Source: Azohydromonas sediminis (GTDB lineage Bacteria; Pseudomonadota; Gammaproteobacteria; Burkholderiales; Burkholderiaceae_C). From it: 64,000 nt of DNA. Location: NCBI RefSeq assembly GCF_003574675.1, contig NZ_QOAZ01000013.1:25035-89034 (forward strand). Direction: 5' to 3'. Positions 17,337 to 26,200 of this stretch are shown here, piece by piece. How positions within the stretch are numbered: the stretch's first letter is position 1; each line of letters opens with the position of its first letter. The notes under the pieces were generated by a model that saw only the letters and a list, made by a program, of their open reading frames with translations, was not told the DNA's origin and made no database searches. The position numbers were made by a program, and so were the translations under genes.

Positions 17337-18194
17337 ATGCTCTACCCTGAACTGTTCAAGCAACTCGAAGCCGTGCGCTGGAACATGGACACCGACATTC
17401 CATGGGACCGGTTCGACGCCGCGCGGCTGAGCGACGAGCAGGCGCAGACGGTGAAGATGAATGCGATCACCGAATGGGCGGCGCTGCCGGCCACCGAGAT
17501 GTTCCTGCGCGACAACCGCGACGACAGCGACTTCTCGGCGTTCATGAGCGTGTGGTTCTTCGAGGAGCAGAAGCACTCGCTGGTGCTGATGGAGTACCTG
17601 CGCCGCTTCCGCCCGGACCTGGTGCCCACCGAGGACGAGCTGCACGCGGTGCGCTTCGAGTTCGACCCCGCGCCGCCGCTCGAGACGCTGATGCTGCACT
17701 TCTGCGGTGAAGTGCGGCTGAACCACTGGTACCGGCGTGCCGCCGAGTGGCACACCGAGCCGGTCATCAAGGCCATCTACGAGACGCTGGCGCGCGACGA
17801 GGCGCGCCACGGCGGCGCGTACCTGCGCTACATGAAGCGCGCGCTGGCGCGCTTCGGCGACGAGGCGCGCGCCGCGTTCGCGAAGGTCGGCGTGCTGATG
17901 GCCAGCGCGCGCCGCACCGCGCAGGCGCTGCACCCGACGAACCTGCACGTCAACGAGAAGCTGTTCCCGCGCGACACGGTGCAAAGCCGCCTGCCCGACC
18001 CGCAGTGGCTCGAGCGCTGGCTCGACCGCCAGATCCAGTTCGACGCCGCGTGGGAAGGCAAGGTCGTCGAGCGCATCCTGCACAACCTCGGCCTGCTGAT
18101 GGAGCGCAGCTTCGCCAGCGTGCAGGAGCTCAACCGCTTCCGCAAGGAAATCAGCGCGCGCCTGGCGGCCGCGCCGGCGCTGCAGCCGGTCTGA
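17337..18194 (+). CDS. Ferritin-like diiron protein
   Basis: A 285-residue all-helical protein with two carboxylate/His iron motifs, E76-E77-Q-K-H80 and D154-E155-A-R-H158, plus Glu46 in ITEWAALPATE and Glu125 in HFCGEVRLNHW, the arrangement of ferritin-like and acyl-ACP-desaturase-like diiron proteins. No signal peptide or membrane segment is seen. Length exceeds simple ferritins and is closer to desaturase/hydroxylase relatives. It follows the cobalamin regulator on the same strand by 69 bp, so it may belong to the same stress or lipid-modification response. The substrate is unknown; oxygenation of a lipid or peroxide scavenging are both possible. Confidence 0.75.
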   Translation: MLYPELFKQLEAVRWNMDTDIPWDRFDAARLSDEQAQTVKMNAITEWAALPATEMFLRDNRDDSDFSAFMSVWFFEEQKHSLVLMEYLRRFRPDLVPTEDELHAVRFEFDPAPPLETLMLHFCGEVRLNHWYRRAAEWHTEPVIKAIYETLARDEARHGGAYLRYMKRALARFGDEARAAFAKVGVLMASARRTAQALHPTNLHVNEKLFPRDTVQSRLPDPQWLERWLDRQIQFDAAWEGKVVERILHNLGLLMERSFASVQELNRFRKEISARLAAAPALQPV

Positions 18195-18210
18195 GCCGGC
18201 CGACGCGGCG

Positions 18211-18870
18211 TCAGGCCTTCTTGCTCGCGGCCAGCGCGTCGAGGTCGGCCTTGCGGTCGGCATCGACCTTCTGCGCGCTCGGGCGCTGCGCGATCATCTT
18301 GCCGTAGCCCTTCCAGTCGATGCCGTGCTCGGCCAGCAGGTCGGTGCCGAGCACGCTGCGCGTGGCCAGCGCCACCAGCGGCAGGTTCACGTAGGCGGCG
18401 CAGTCGGCCATCGTGAAGGTGTCGCCGGCGACGTACGGCGCGAACTTCGCCAGCCGCTTGAACGCCGGGATGTTCTTCGTCAGCTGCTTGCGCACGCGCT
18501 CCTGCGTCGCCTCGCTGACCGTGCCGCCGAAGAAGGCCTGCGCATACAGCTCGCGCGCGACCAGCTCGAGGTGCAGGTTCGTGAAGATCATCAGCTCGCG
18601 CACCTTCGCCGCCGCGAACGGGTCGGCCGGCAGCAGCGCCGGCGTCGGGTGCGCGGCTTCGAGGTACTCGAGGATGGCCTGGCTCTCGCACAGCGGCCCG
18701 TGCGGCGTGCGGATGAACGGGATCTTGCCCAGCGGCGAGGCCGACAGCACCGCCTCGTCGGTGCGGCCCGTCATCACGCGCTCCTCGGTGAACGGCACGC
18801 CCTTCTCGAGCAGCGCGAGCTTGACCTTGTTGTAGTAGTTCGACAGCGGGAAGCCGCACAGCGTGATCAT
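18211..18870 (-). CDS. Glutathione S-transferase family protein
   Basis: A 219-residue cytosolic GST. The thioredoxin-like N-domain starts MITLCGFPLSNYYNKVKLALLEKG and has LGKIPFIRTPHGPLCESQAI, with the cis-Pro and the Glu-Ser glutathione contact; the C-domain is helical with the N-capping TFTMADCAAYVNLPL motif. ATG at 18870 follows a GAGGAG site. It is convergent with the ferritin-like gene (16 bp between stops) and begins a new leftward group. Family members conjugate or reduce electrophiles; the substrate is unknown. Proximity to the peroxidase hints at oxidant defence. Confidence 0.9.
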   Translation of the reverse strand: MITLCGFPLSNYYNKVKLALLEKGVPFTEERVMTGRTDEAVLSASPLGKIPFIRTPHGPLCESQAILEYLEAAHPTPALLPADPFAAAKVRELMIFTNLHLELVARELYAQAFFGGTVSEATQERVRKQLTKNIPAFKRLAKFAPYVAGDTFTMADCAAYVNLPLVALATRSVLGTDLLAEHGIDWKGYGKMIAQRPSAQKVDADRKADLDALAASKKA

Positions 18871-18904
18871 CGTCAGTCTCCTCGGGTGGGGGTGGGTAGC
18901 GAGT

Positions 18905-19828
18905 CTATGCGGCCGCGCGCGGGCGCGCCGGCCGGCTGACGACGGCAATACCCGCCGACACCGCCACCAGCGCGACGACGAGCCGCACCGTCACCGGCTC
19001 GCCGAGCAGCAGCGCGCCGGCGAGCAGCCCGAACACCGGCGTCAGCAGCACGAACGAGGCGATCAGCGTCGCCGGGTAGTGGCGGATCAGCCAGAACCAC
19101 AGCAGGTAGCTCGCGAACGTGACGACGACGGTCTGGAACGCGAGCAGCGCCCACGCGAGCGCGCTCGTCTGCGCCGGCCACGACTCGCCCACCGCGACGC
19201 CGCCGGCCGTCAGCAGCAGGCCCGAGACGGCCAGCTGGTACAGCAGCGTCTTCTCGGGCAGCGCGCTGGTCAGCGCCGAGCCGCGGATGACGAGCGTCGT
19301 CGCGCCCCAGAACAGCGCCGCCAGCACGCCCAAACCGTCGCCGATCCACTGCCGGTCGCTGACCGCCTTGGCGCCGAAGCCGTCGGCGAACGCGAACGCG
19401 ACACCGGCGAAGGCGGCCACCAGCCCGCCGAGCTGCAGCGCCGACAGCCGCTCGGCGCGCGCGATGAATGGCATGCCCAGCGCGACGACGAACGGTGACA
19501 GGTACAGGAACACCGCCATGCGGCCGGCCGTCGTGAACTGCAGCCCGACGAAGATGCACGCGAACTCGGCGGCGAACAGCGCACCGGCCAGCCAGCCCGC
19601 GCGCGCCGTCGGCGGCGCGCCGGGCGCGTCGCGCAGCGGCAGCCGGCGCGATGCCGCCCACAGGAACACCAGCGCCGCGCCCCCCAGCGAGCGAGCGCCC
19701 GCCTGCAGCAGCGGCGGAATCTCGACCAGCGCGACCTTCGCCGCGACCTGGTTCAGCCCCCACAGCACGCAGCACAGCACCAGCGACGCGACGGCGATGG
19801 CGTCGAGGCTCGTCTTGCGATCGGTCAT
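18905..19828 (-). CDS. EamA/DMT family transporter
   Basis: A 307-residue membrane protein with ten predicted hydrophobic segments in two EamA repeats (LCCVLWGLNQVAAKVAL near the start; GVLAALFWGATTLVIRG at the start of repeat two; TPVFGLLAGALLLGEPVTV near the end). Such drug/metabolite transporters usually export amino acids or metabolites. The ATG overlaps the stop of the rhombosortase gene (19825-19828), so both are translationally coupled downstream of glnE. The ligand cannot be inferred. Confidence 0.88.
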   Translation of the reverse strand: MTDRKTSLDAIAVASLVLCCVLWGLNQVAAKVALVEIPPLLQAGARSLGGAALVFLWAASRRLPLRDAPGAPPTARAGWLAGALFAAEFACIFVGLQFTTAGRMAVFLYLSPFVVALGMPFIARAERLSALQLGGLVAAFAGVAFAFADGFGAKAVSDRQWIGDGLGVLAALFWGATTLVIRGSALTSALPEKTLLYQLAVSGLLLTAGGVAVGESWPAQTSALAWALLAFQTVVVTFASYLLWFWLIRHYPATLIASFVLLTPVFGLLAGALLLGEPVTVRLVVALVAVSAGIAVVSRPARPRAAA

Positions 19829-20436
19829 CGCGTCGATGCTAGCCGGCCGCGTCGTGGCCGCGCCGCCCAGGCGCCGAGCAGCGCGCCCGCTGCCGCACCG
19901 CTCGCGTGCGCCAGTGGCGCGACCGCGAAGTCCCACGGCGGCACGCTCTGCAAGGCGGCGCGCCACGGCGCCTCGAGCACGACCTTGAGCGCCAGGGCGC
20001 CGAGCACGGCCGCACCGATGGTGCGCCGCGCGCCGCGCTCGCGCACCAGCAACCGCACGGCGACGATCGCGACGCCGGCGTGCAGCACCCCGGACAGGCC
20101 GCCGTAGTGCGCGAGCTGCGGCTGCGCGAGCAGCGCCAGGTGCGTCACCGGCCACGCCGCGGCCCACGCGAGCGCGCTGCGCGCGGGCACCCGCGCGACC
20201 CAGCCCCAAGCGACGACGGCGGCGACCCCGACGACGTTGACGGCCAGGTGCCGCGCGCTCCAGTGCACGAACGCGGCGCTCCACCAGCGCCACGGCTCGC
20301 GCCACGCCAGCGCGGGCTGCCAGTCGAGCGCCGCCGCTGGCAGCGCCGTCGCGACGAGCGCGCCGGCGAGCAGTGCGATCCCGAGTGCGGCCCACGCGAG
20401 GCCGCGGTCACCGTTCAGCCGAACACCGCGTGCCAC
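19825..20436 (-). CDS. rrtA: Rhombosortase (rhomboid-type intramembrane protease)
   Basis: A 203-residue rhomboid-fold membrane protein with about six hydrophobic helices. HYGGLSGVLHAGVAIVA carries the Ser of GxSG and a nearby His, and a second His lies late (PLAHASGAAAGALLG), giving the rhomboid Ser-His pair; the GLSGVLH form and short length are typical of rhombosortase, which processes GlyGly-CTERM proteins. The start is uncertain: GTG at 20436 overlaps the glnE end by 22 nt, and no ATG is available. No GlyGly-CTERM substrate is encoded in the window, so its client must lie elsewhere. Confidence 0.75.
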   Translation of the reverse strand: MARGVRLNGDRGLAWAALGIALLAGALVATALPAAALDWQPALAWREPWRWWSAAFVHWSARHLAVNVVGVAAVVAWGWVARVPARSALAWAAAWPVTHLALLAQPQLAHYGGLSGVLHAGVAIVAVRLLVRERGARRTIGAAVLGALALKVVLEAPWRAALQSVPPWDFAVAPLAHASGAAAGALLGAWAARPRRGRLASTR

Positions 20437-23159
20437 AGCGCGAGGATCGCGTCGCGCTCGCGGCTCAGCAGCGCCGGGTCGACCTGGGTCGGCTGCTCGT
20501 CGAGCCGCGCGCGGTGCTGCGCGCGGCGCAGTTCGCGGTACGCATCGGCGGCGGCCTGGCCGACGCCCGGCGGCAGCAGCGCCGCGGCCTCGGCGCGCAG
20601 CAGCAGCGCGATGTTGCCGACGTTGTCGAGCAGCGCCGGGTGTCGCGCGGCGTGCGCGAGCACGAGGTACTGCACCGCGAACTCGGCGTCGATCATGCCG
20701 CCTTCGCTGTGCTTGACGTCGAACAGCCCCGGCTTGACCGGGTGCGCGGCGCGCACCTTGTCGCGCATCGCGTGGATCTCGGCGCGCAGCGCGGCCGCAT
20801 CGCGCTCGGCGGCCAGCACGTGGCGGCGCACTGCCTCGAAGCGCGGCGCGAGGTCGGGCGCGCCGGCGCACCAGCGCGCGCGCGTGAGCGCCTGGTGCTC
20901 CCAGGTCCACGCGGTGTTGCTGCCGCGCCCCTCCTGGTAGGCCTCGAACGACCGCATCGACGTCACGAGCAGACCCGAGTTGCCGTTGGGCCGCAGCGCC
21001 GTGTCGATCTCGAACAGCTCGCCGGCGGCGGTGCGCAGCGTCAGCCACGTGATCAGCTTGCGCACGAAGGCGCCGTAGACCTCGGGTGCGCGCTCGTCGT
21101 CGTCGTCGTAGAGGAACACGAGGTCCAGATCGCTGCCGTAGCCGAGCTCCTTGCCACCGAGCTTGCCGTAGGCGATCACCGCGAGCCGCGGGTCGTCGCG
21201 GTGGCGCTGCTTCAGCCGCGGCCAGGCCCAGTCGATCGTGCAGGCGAGGGTGGCGTCGGCCAGCGCCGACAGGTCGTCGGCGACCTGCTCGACCGTGATC
21301 TGGCCTTCGACGTCGCGCACCAGCGTGCGGAACACCTCGGCGTGGTGCGCGCGGCGCAGCGTGTCGAGCAGCGATTCCTCCGACGCCTCGCCCGAGCGTT
21401 GCCACGCCGCGTGGCGCTCTTCGAGGTCGCGCCGGTAGCTCGCGGCGTCGAAGCGCCCGCCGAGCAGCCGCGTGTCGGCGAGCTCGTCGATCACGCCGGG
21501 GTGGCGCAGCAGATAGCGCATCGGCCAGCGCGCCAGCCCGAGCAGGCGCAGCAGGCGGCCGAGCACCTCGGGACGCTCGACGAGCAGCGCGAGGTAGCTC
21601 TCGCGGCGCAGCAGCGGCTCGACCCAGTCGACGAAGCGCAGCGCGGCGTCCTCGGTCGCGTCGCCGGCGGCGACCGCCGCGGCCACGCGCTGCACCAGAT
21701 GGCCCAGGCGCAGCTTGCTGTCGTCGCGCAGCGCCTGCACGCGCGGCTGGCGCGCCCACGCGCGCACGCGCTCGGCCATCGCGGCGGGCAGCTTCTCGAG
21801 CAGGCGCTCGCTGTCGATCGCCAGCGGGCCCGACCCGCAGTGGCGGCAGCCGCCGCGGCCGTTGCCGCCAGAGGGTGCGCGCCCGTCGTGCAGCAGCGCG
21901 TCGAACTCGGTGGCGACGAACTCGCGCGTCGCGCACAGCCGGTCGAGCAGCTCGCACGCGTCGGCGTGACACGCGAGGCCCAGCGAGCGCGCGATCCAGC
22001 CGAGGTCGCCGTCGGCGGTGGGCAGCAGGTGCGTCTGCTGGTCGTCGAGGTACTGGATGCGGTGCTCAATGCGGCGCAGGAACACGTAGGCCTCGGCCAG
22101 CCGCGCCGCGGTGTCGGCGCTCATCAGCCCGCGCGCGACGAGGCGGTCGAGCCCGCGCAGCGTCGAGCGCGTGCGGATCTCGGGAAACTGGCCGCCGCGC
22201 ACGACGAGCAGCAGCTGCACGATGAACTCGATCTCACGGATGCCGCCGCGCGAGAGCTTGACGTCGTTGGCGCGCTCGGGGCGGCCGGCGGCGCGGCGCT
22301 GCGCCTCGTCGCGGATCTTCGCGTGCAGCTGGCGCAGCCCCTCGAACACGCCGTAGTCGAGGTAGCGGCGGTAGACGAAGGGCTGCACGAGCGCGCGCAA
22401 CGCCAGCGCACGCCCGCTCGTGACGGCCGCGCGCGGCGCGACGACGCGGCTCTTCAGCCACGCGAAGCGCTCCCACTCGCGGCCCTGCACGAGGAAGTAC
22501 TCCTCGAGCATCCCGAGGCTGACCACCGGCGGCCCGGACAGGCCGTTGGGCCGCAGCGCGAGGTCGACGCGGAACACGAAGCCGTCGTCGGTCGTGTCGC
22601 CGATCAGCGCGTACAGCCGCTTGGCGACCTTCGAGAAATACTCGTGTGCGCTGACCGGCACCGCGCCGTCGGTGTGGCCGTCGTCGTCGTAGACGTAGAC
22701 GAGGTCGATGTCGGACGAGACGTTGAGCTCGCGCGCGCCGAGCTTGCCCATGCCGACGATCCACATCTCGATCGGCGCGCCGGCGTCGCTGCGCGGTGCG
22801 CCGTGGCGCACCTGCTCGTCGGCGTGCGCCTGCGCGAGCGCGCGCTCGAGCGTGACCTCGGCCAGCGCCGTCATCGCGCCGGTCACGTCGTCGAGCGCGG
22901 CGCCCTGCTCGACGTCGAGCACCGCCAGGCGCTCGAGCACCAGCTGGCGCGCGACGCGCATCGCCGCGCCCAGGTCGCGTCCGCGGGCACACAGCGTGTC
23001 GATCAGGGCGCCGATCGTGGCGGCGTCGGGCACGCCGGCGGCCAGCAGCGGCAGTTCGTCGGCGTAGCGGCGGCGCACGCGCTGCACTAAGCGGCTGTGC
23101 GCGGCCGACGCCATGCCCGCCGGCAGCGACGGCGGGGCGGGCAGCGGGGGTGACGTCAT
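20415..23159 (-). CDS. glnE: Bifunctional glutamine synthetase adenylyltransferase/deadenylase
   Basis: A 914-residue enzyme that adenylylates and deadenylylates glutamine synthetase in response to PII, controlling nitrogen assimilation. Two nucleotidyltransferase domains are visible: GMGKLGARELNVSSDIDLVYVYD (split pair of Asp, about residues 135-157, deadenylylation) and AYGKLGGKELGYGSDLDLVFLYD (about residues 661-683, adenylylation), each followed by a helical HD-less regulatory region. Length is normal. ATG at 23159 is used; another Met lies at residue 16. It is divergent from yhdP, and the rhombosortase and EamA genes follow it on the same strand. Confidence 0.95.
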   Translation of the reverse strand: MTSPPLPAPPSLPAGMASAAHSRLVQRVRRRYADELPLLAAGVPDAATIGALIDTLCARGRDLGAAMRVARQLVLERLAVLDVEQGAALDDVTGAMTALAEVTLERALAQAHADEQVRHGAPRSDAGAPIEMWIVGMGKLGARELNVSSDIDLVYVYDDDGHTDGAVPVSAHEYFSKVAKRLYALIGDTTDDGFVFRVDLALRPNGLSGPPVVSLGMLEEYFLVQGREWERFAWLKSRVVAPRAAVTSGRALALRALVQPFVYRRYLDYGVFEGLRQLHAKIRDEAQRRAAGRPERANDVKLSRGGIREIEFIVQLLLVVRGGQFPEIRTRSTLRGLDRLVARGLMSADTAARLAEAYVFLRRIEHRIQYLDDQQTHLLPTADGDLGWIARSLGLACHADACELLDRLCATREFVATEFDALLHDGRAPSGGNGRGGCRHCGSGPLAIDSERLLEKLPAAMAERVRAWARQPRVQALRDDSKLRLGHLVQRVAAAVAAGDATEDAALRFVDWVEPLLRRESYLALLVERPEVLGRLLRLLGLARWPMRYLLRHPGVIDELADTRLLGGRFDAASYRRDLEERHAAWQRSGEASEESLLDTLRRAHHAEVFRTLVRDVEGQITVEQVADDLSALADATLACTIDWAWPRLKQRHRDDPRLAVIAYGKLGGKELGYGSDLDLVFLYDDDDERAPEVYGAFVRKLITWLTLRTAAGELFEIDTALRPNGNSGLLVTSMRSFEAYQEGRGSNTAWTWEHQALTRARWCAGAPDLAPRFEAVRRHVLAAERDAAALRAEIHAMRDKVRAAHPVKPGLFDVKHSEGGMIDAEFAVQYLVLAHAARHPALLDNVGNIALLLRAEAAALLPPGVGQAAADAYRELRRAQHRARLDEQPTQVDPALLSRERDAILALWHAVFG

Positions 23160-23268
23160 TGGCGGGGAGGCGGTGTGCTAGATTGCCCGCCGCCAGGCGG
23201 GCGGCGTGGCGCGCGCGCGCAAGCACGGCGCAGCGCCGAGCACAGTCTCGCGCGGCTGGCGAGTCGAC

Positions 23269-26200
23269 ATGTCGTTGCCTGCCTCCCGTCTCGATTCCGA
23301 CCCCGCGCCGCCACCCTTGCGCACCTCTTGGGCACGTGTGGCCGCGCGCATCGCGTTCGGGGTCGTGTTTGGCGCGTGGAGCTTATTGCTCATCGCTTGG
23401 ATCACGCTGTATTGGGGGATTTTGCCCAATGCGCGCGCGTGGCTGCCGCAGCTCGAGGTGCAGGCCAGCCGTGCGCTCGGCGCCGCCGTGCGCATCGGCG
23501 ACATCCGCGTGGAGTCCGGCGCCTGGGTGCCCACCGTCGAGCTGACCGACGTCGTGCTGCTCGACCGCGACCAGCGCGAGGTGCTGCGGCTGCCGCGCGT
23601 GACGGCGGTGCCGGCGGTGCGTTCGCTGCTGGCGCTCGAGCCGCAGTTCCAGCAGCTGCTGGTCGACGGCGCGCAGCTCGAGCTGCGGCGCGACGCGCTC
23701 GGGCGCATCCGCGTTGCCGGTTTCGAGCTCGGCGCGCAGGCATCGACGCCCGTCGACAGCGCGGCGCTCGAGTGGCTGCTGCACCAGCGCGAGGTCGTCG
23801 TGCGCGCCGGACGGCTGCGCTGGGTCGACGAGCTGCGCGCAGCGCCACCGCTGGAGCTCGACGCGGTGGACGTCGTCGTGCGCAATGTGGGCCGCCGCCA
23901 CGAGGCGCGCCTCGACGCGACGCCCCCGCCGGCCTGGGGCGAGCGCTTTTCGCTGCGCGCGCGGCTGGCCGCGCCGCTGCTGGGCCCCGGCGACGACTGG
24001 CGGCGCTTCGGCGGCGAGGTCTACGTCGACCTGCCGCGCATCGACGGCGCCGAACTGCGCCGCCACGTCGAGCTGCCGTTCGAGTGGAGCGAGGGGCGCG
24101 GTGCGCTGCGCGCGTGGCTGCAGCTCGAGCGCGGCCGGCTCGCCGGTGCGACGGCCGACGTCGCCCTCGAGTCGGTGTCGCTGCGGCTGGCGCCGACGCT
24201 GGCGCCGCTGCAGCTGCAGCAGGCGCGCGGGCGTCTGTCGGTGCAGCGCGACGCGCGCAGCTGGACGCTGGCCGCGCGCGACTTCGCGTTCACCGACGGC
24301 GATGGCGGCACGTGGCCGGCGGGCCAGCTGCGCGTCGTGCTGCAGCAGCGCGACGACCCGAGTGGCCCGCAGCCGGTGACGGGCGGCGAGTTCCACGCCG
24401 ACCGCCTCGACCTCGCGCTGATGGCGGCCGTCGCCGAGCGGCTGCCGCTCGGGGAGGCGCTGCGCCAGCTGCTCGACGAGTTGCAGCCGCAGGGCATCGT
24501 CGAGCCGCTCGAGCTGCGCTGGGACGGCCCGCTCGATGCGCCGCACCAGTACCGCGTGAAGGCCGTCGTGCGCGACCTCGCGGTGGCGGCGCAGCCCGCG
24601 CCGGCCGCCGACGGCGCGGCGGTCGTCGGGCGTCCGGGCTGGCGCGGGGCGCGCATCGACCTCGAGGCGACCGAGCGCAGCGGTCGCGCGCAGCTGAGCG
24701 TGGCCGACGGCGCGCTCGTGTTGCCGGGCGTCTTCGAGCGTCCCGAGGTGCCGCTGGCGCGCTTCGATGCGCGGCTCGAGTGGCAGGTCCAGGCCCAGGC
24801 CGCGGGCGCGCCGCCGCGCGTCGCGCTGCAGGTGCGCGACGCGCGCTTCGCGAATGCCGACGCGCGCGGGCGCTTCGAGGCGCAGTGGCACACCGGCGAC
24901 GGCGACGGTTTCGGCCGCGGCGCGCGCCTGCCCGGGCGGCTCGAGCTCAGCGGCAGCATCGACGAGGGGCGCGCGGCGGCCGTCGCGCGCTACCTGCCGC
25001 TCGGTCTGCCGGCATCGGCGCGCAGCTACGTCGAGCGCGCGATCCGCGGCGGGCGGCTGACGCAGGCGCGCTTCGAGGTGCGCGGCGACCTCTGGGACTT
25101 CCCCTATGCCGACGGCGTCGACGGCGAGTTCCGCATCGCCGGACGCGTCGAGGGGGTCGACTTCGCGTACGTGCCCGACGAGCCCGGGTGGACGTCGCCG
25201 TGGCCCGCGTTTCGCGACGTCGCCGGCGAGCTCGAGTTCCGCCGCGCGACGATGACGGTGCGCGACGCGAGCGCGCGCTTCTATGGCGTCGCGATGCGTG
25301 GCGTGCAGGCGACGATCGCCGACCTCGCGCACACGCCGGTGCTGCAGCTCGACGGCACCGCGCGCGGCCCGGCGGCCGACCTGCTGCGCTACCTGCACGC
25401 GTCGCCGGTGGGCGCCTGGCTCGGCGACGCACTGGCCGAAGCCACCATCGATGGCGTCGGCGAGTTGCAGCTGGGCCTTCGCGTGCCGCTCGACGACACC
25501 GCGCGCAGTGCGGTGCGCGGCACGCTCGCGCTGGCGGGCAACGACGTGCGGCTCGTGCCGTCGCTGCCCATGCTGGCCGCCGCGCGCGGGCGCGTCGACT
25601 TCACGCACGAGGGCTTCGCGGTGCGCGGGGCGAGCGCGCGCGTACTGGGCGGGGACGTCACGATCGACGCCGGGCTGGGCCGCGACGGCGTGCTGCGCGT
25701 GGCCGCGCGCGGCACCGCGCGCGCCGACGGGTTGCGTGCAGCGACCGAGATCCCGGCGCTGGCGCGCGTGGCGGCATGGCTCGACGGCGAGGCGCCCTAC
25801 CGGCTGCAGATCGAGTCGCGCGCCGGACAGGCGCCGGCGATCGAGGTCACGAGCGACCTCGTCGGCCTGGCCGTGCGGCTGCCCGCACCGCTGGGCAAGG
25901 CCGCCAACGAGGCCTTGCCGCTGCGCTACGCGACGTCGCCGCTGGCGCGCGCGGCGTCCGGGCGTGACGTCGACGAGCTGACGCTGACGCTCGGTGAGCG
26001 CGTGCAGGCGCGCTTCGAACGCGAGGGCGACGGCGCGCAGCGGCGCGTGCGGCGCGGCGGCATCGGCGTCAACGAGCCGGCGCCGTGGCCGGCCGAGGGC
26101 GTCGCCGCGGTGGCGACGCTGCGCGAACTCGACACGGCCGCGTGGCAGGGTGTGCTCGACCGCGCGGGCGGCGGCGACGCGGCGGGGGTGGCGATGGCCG

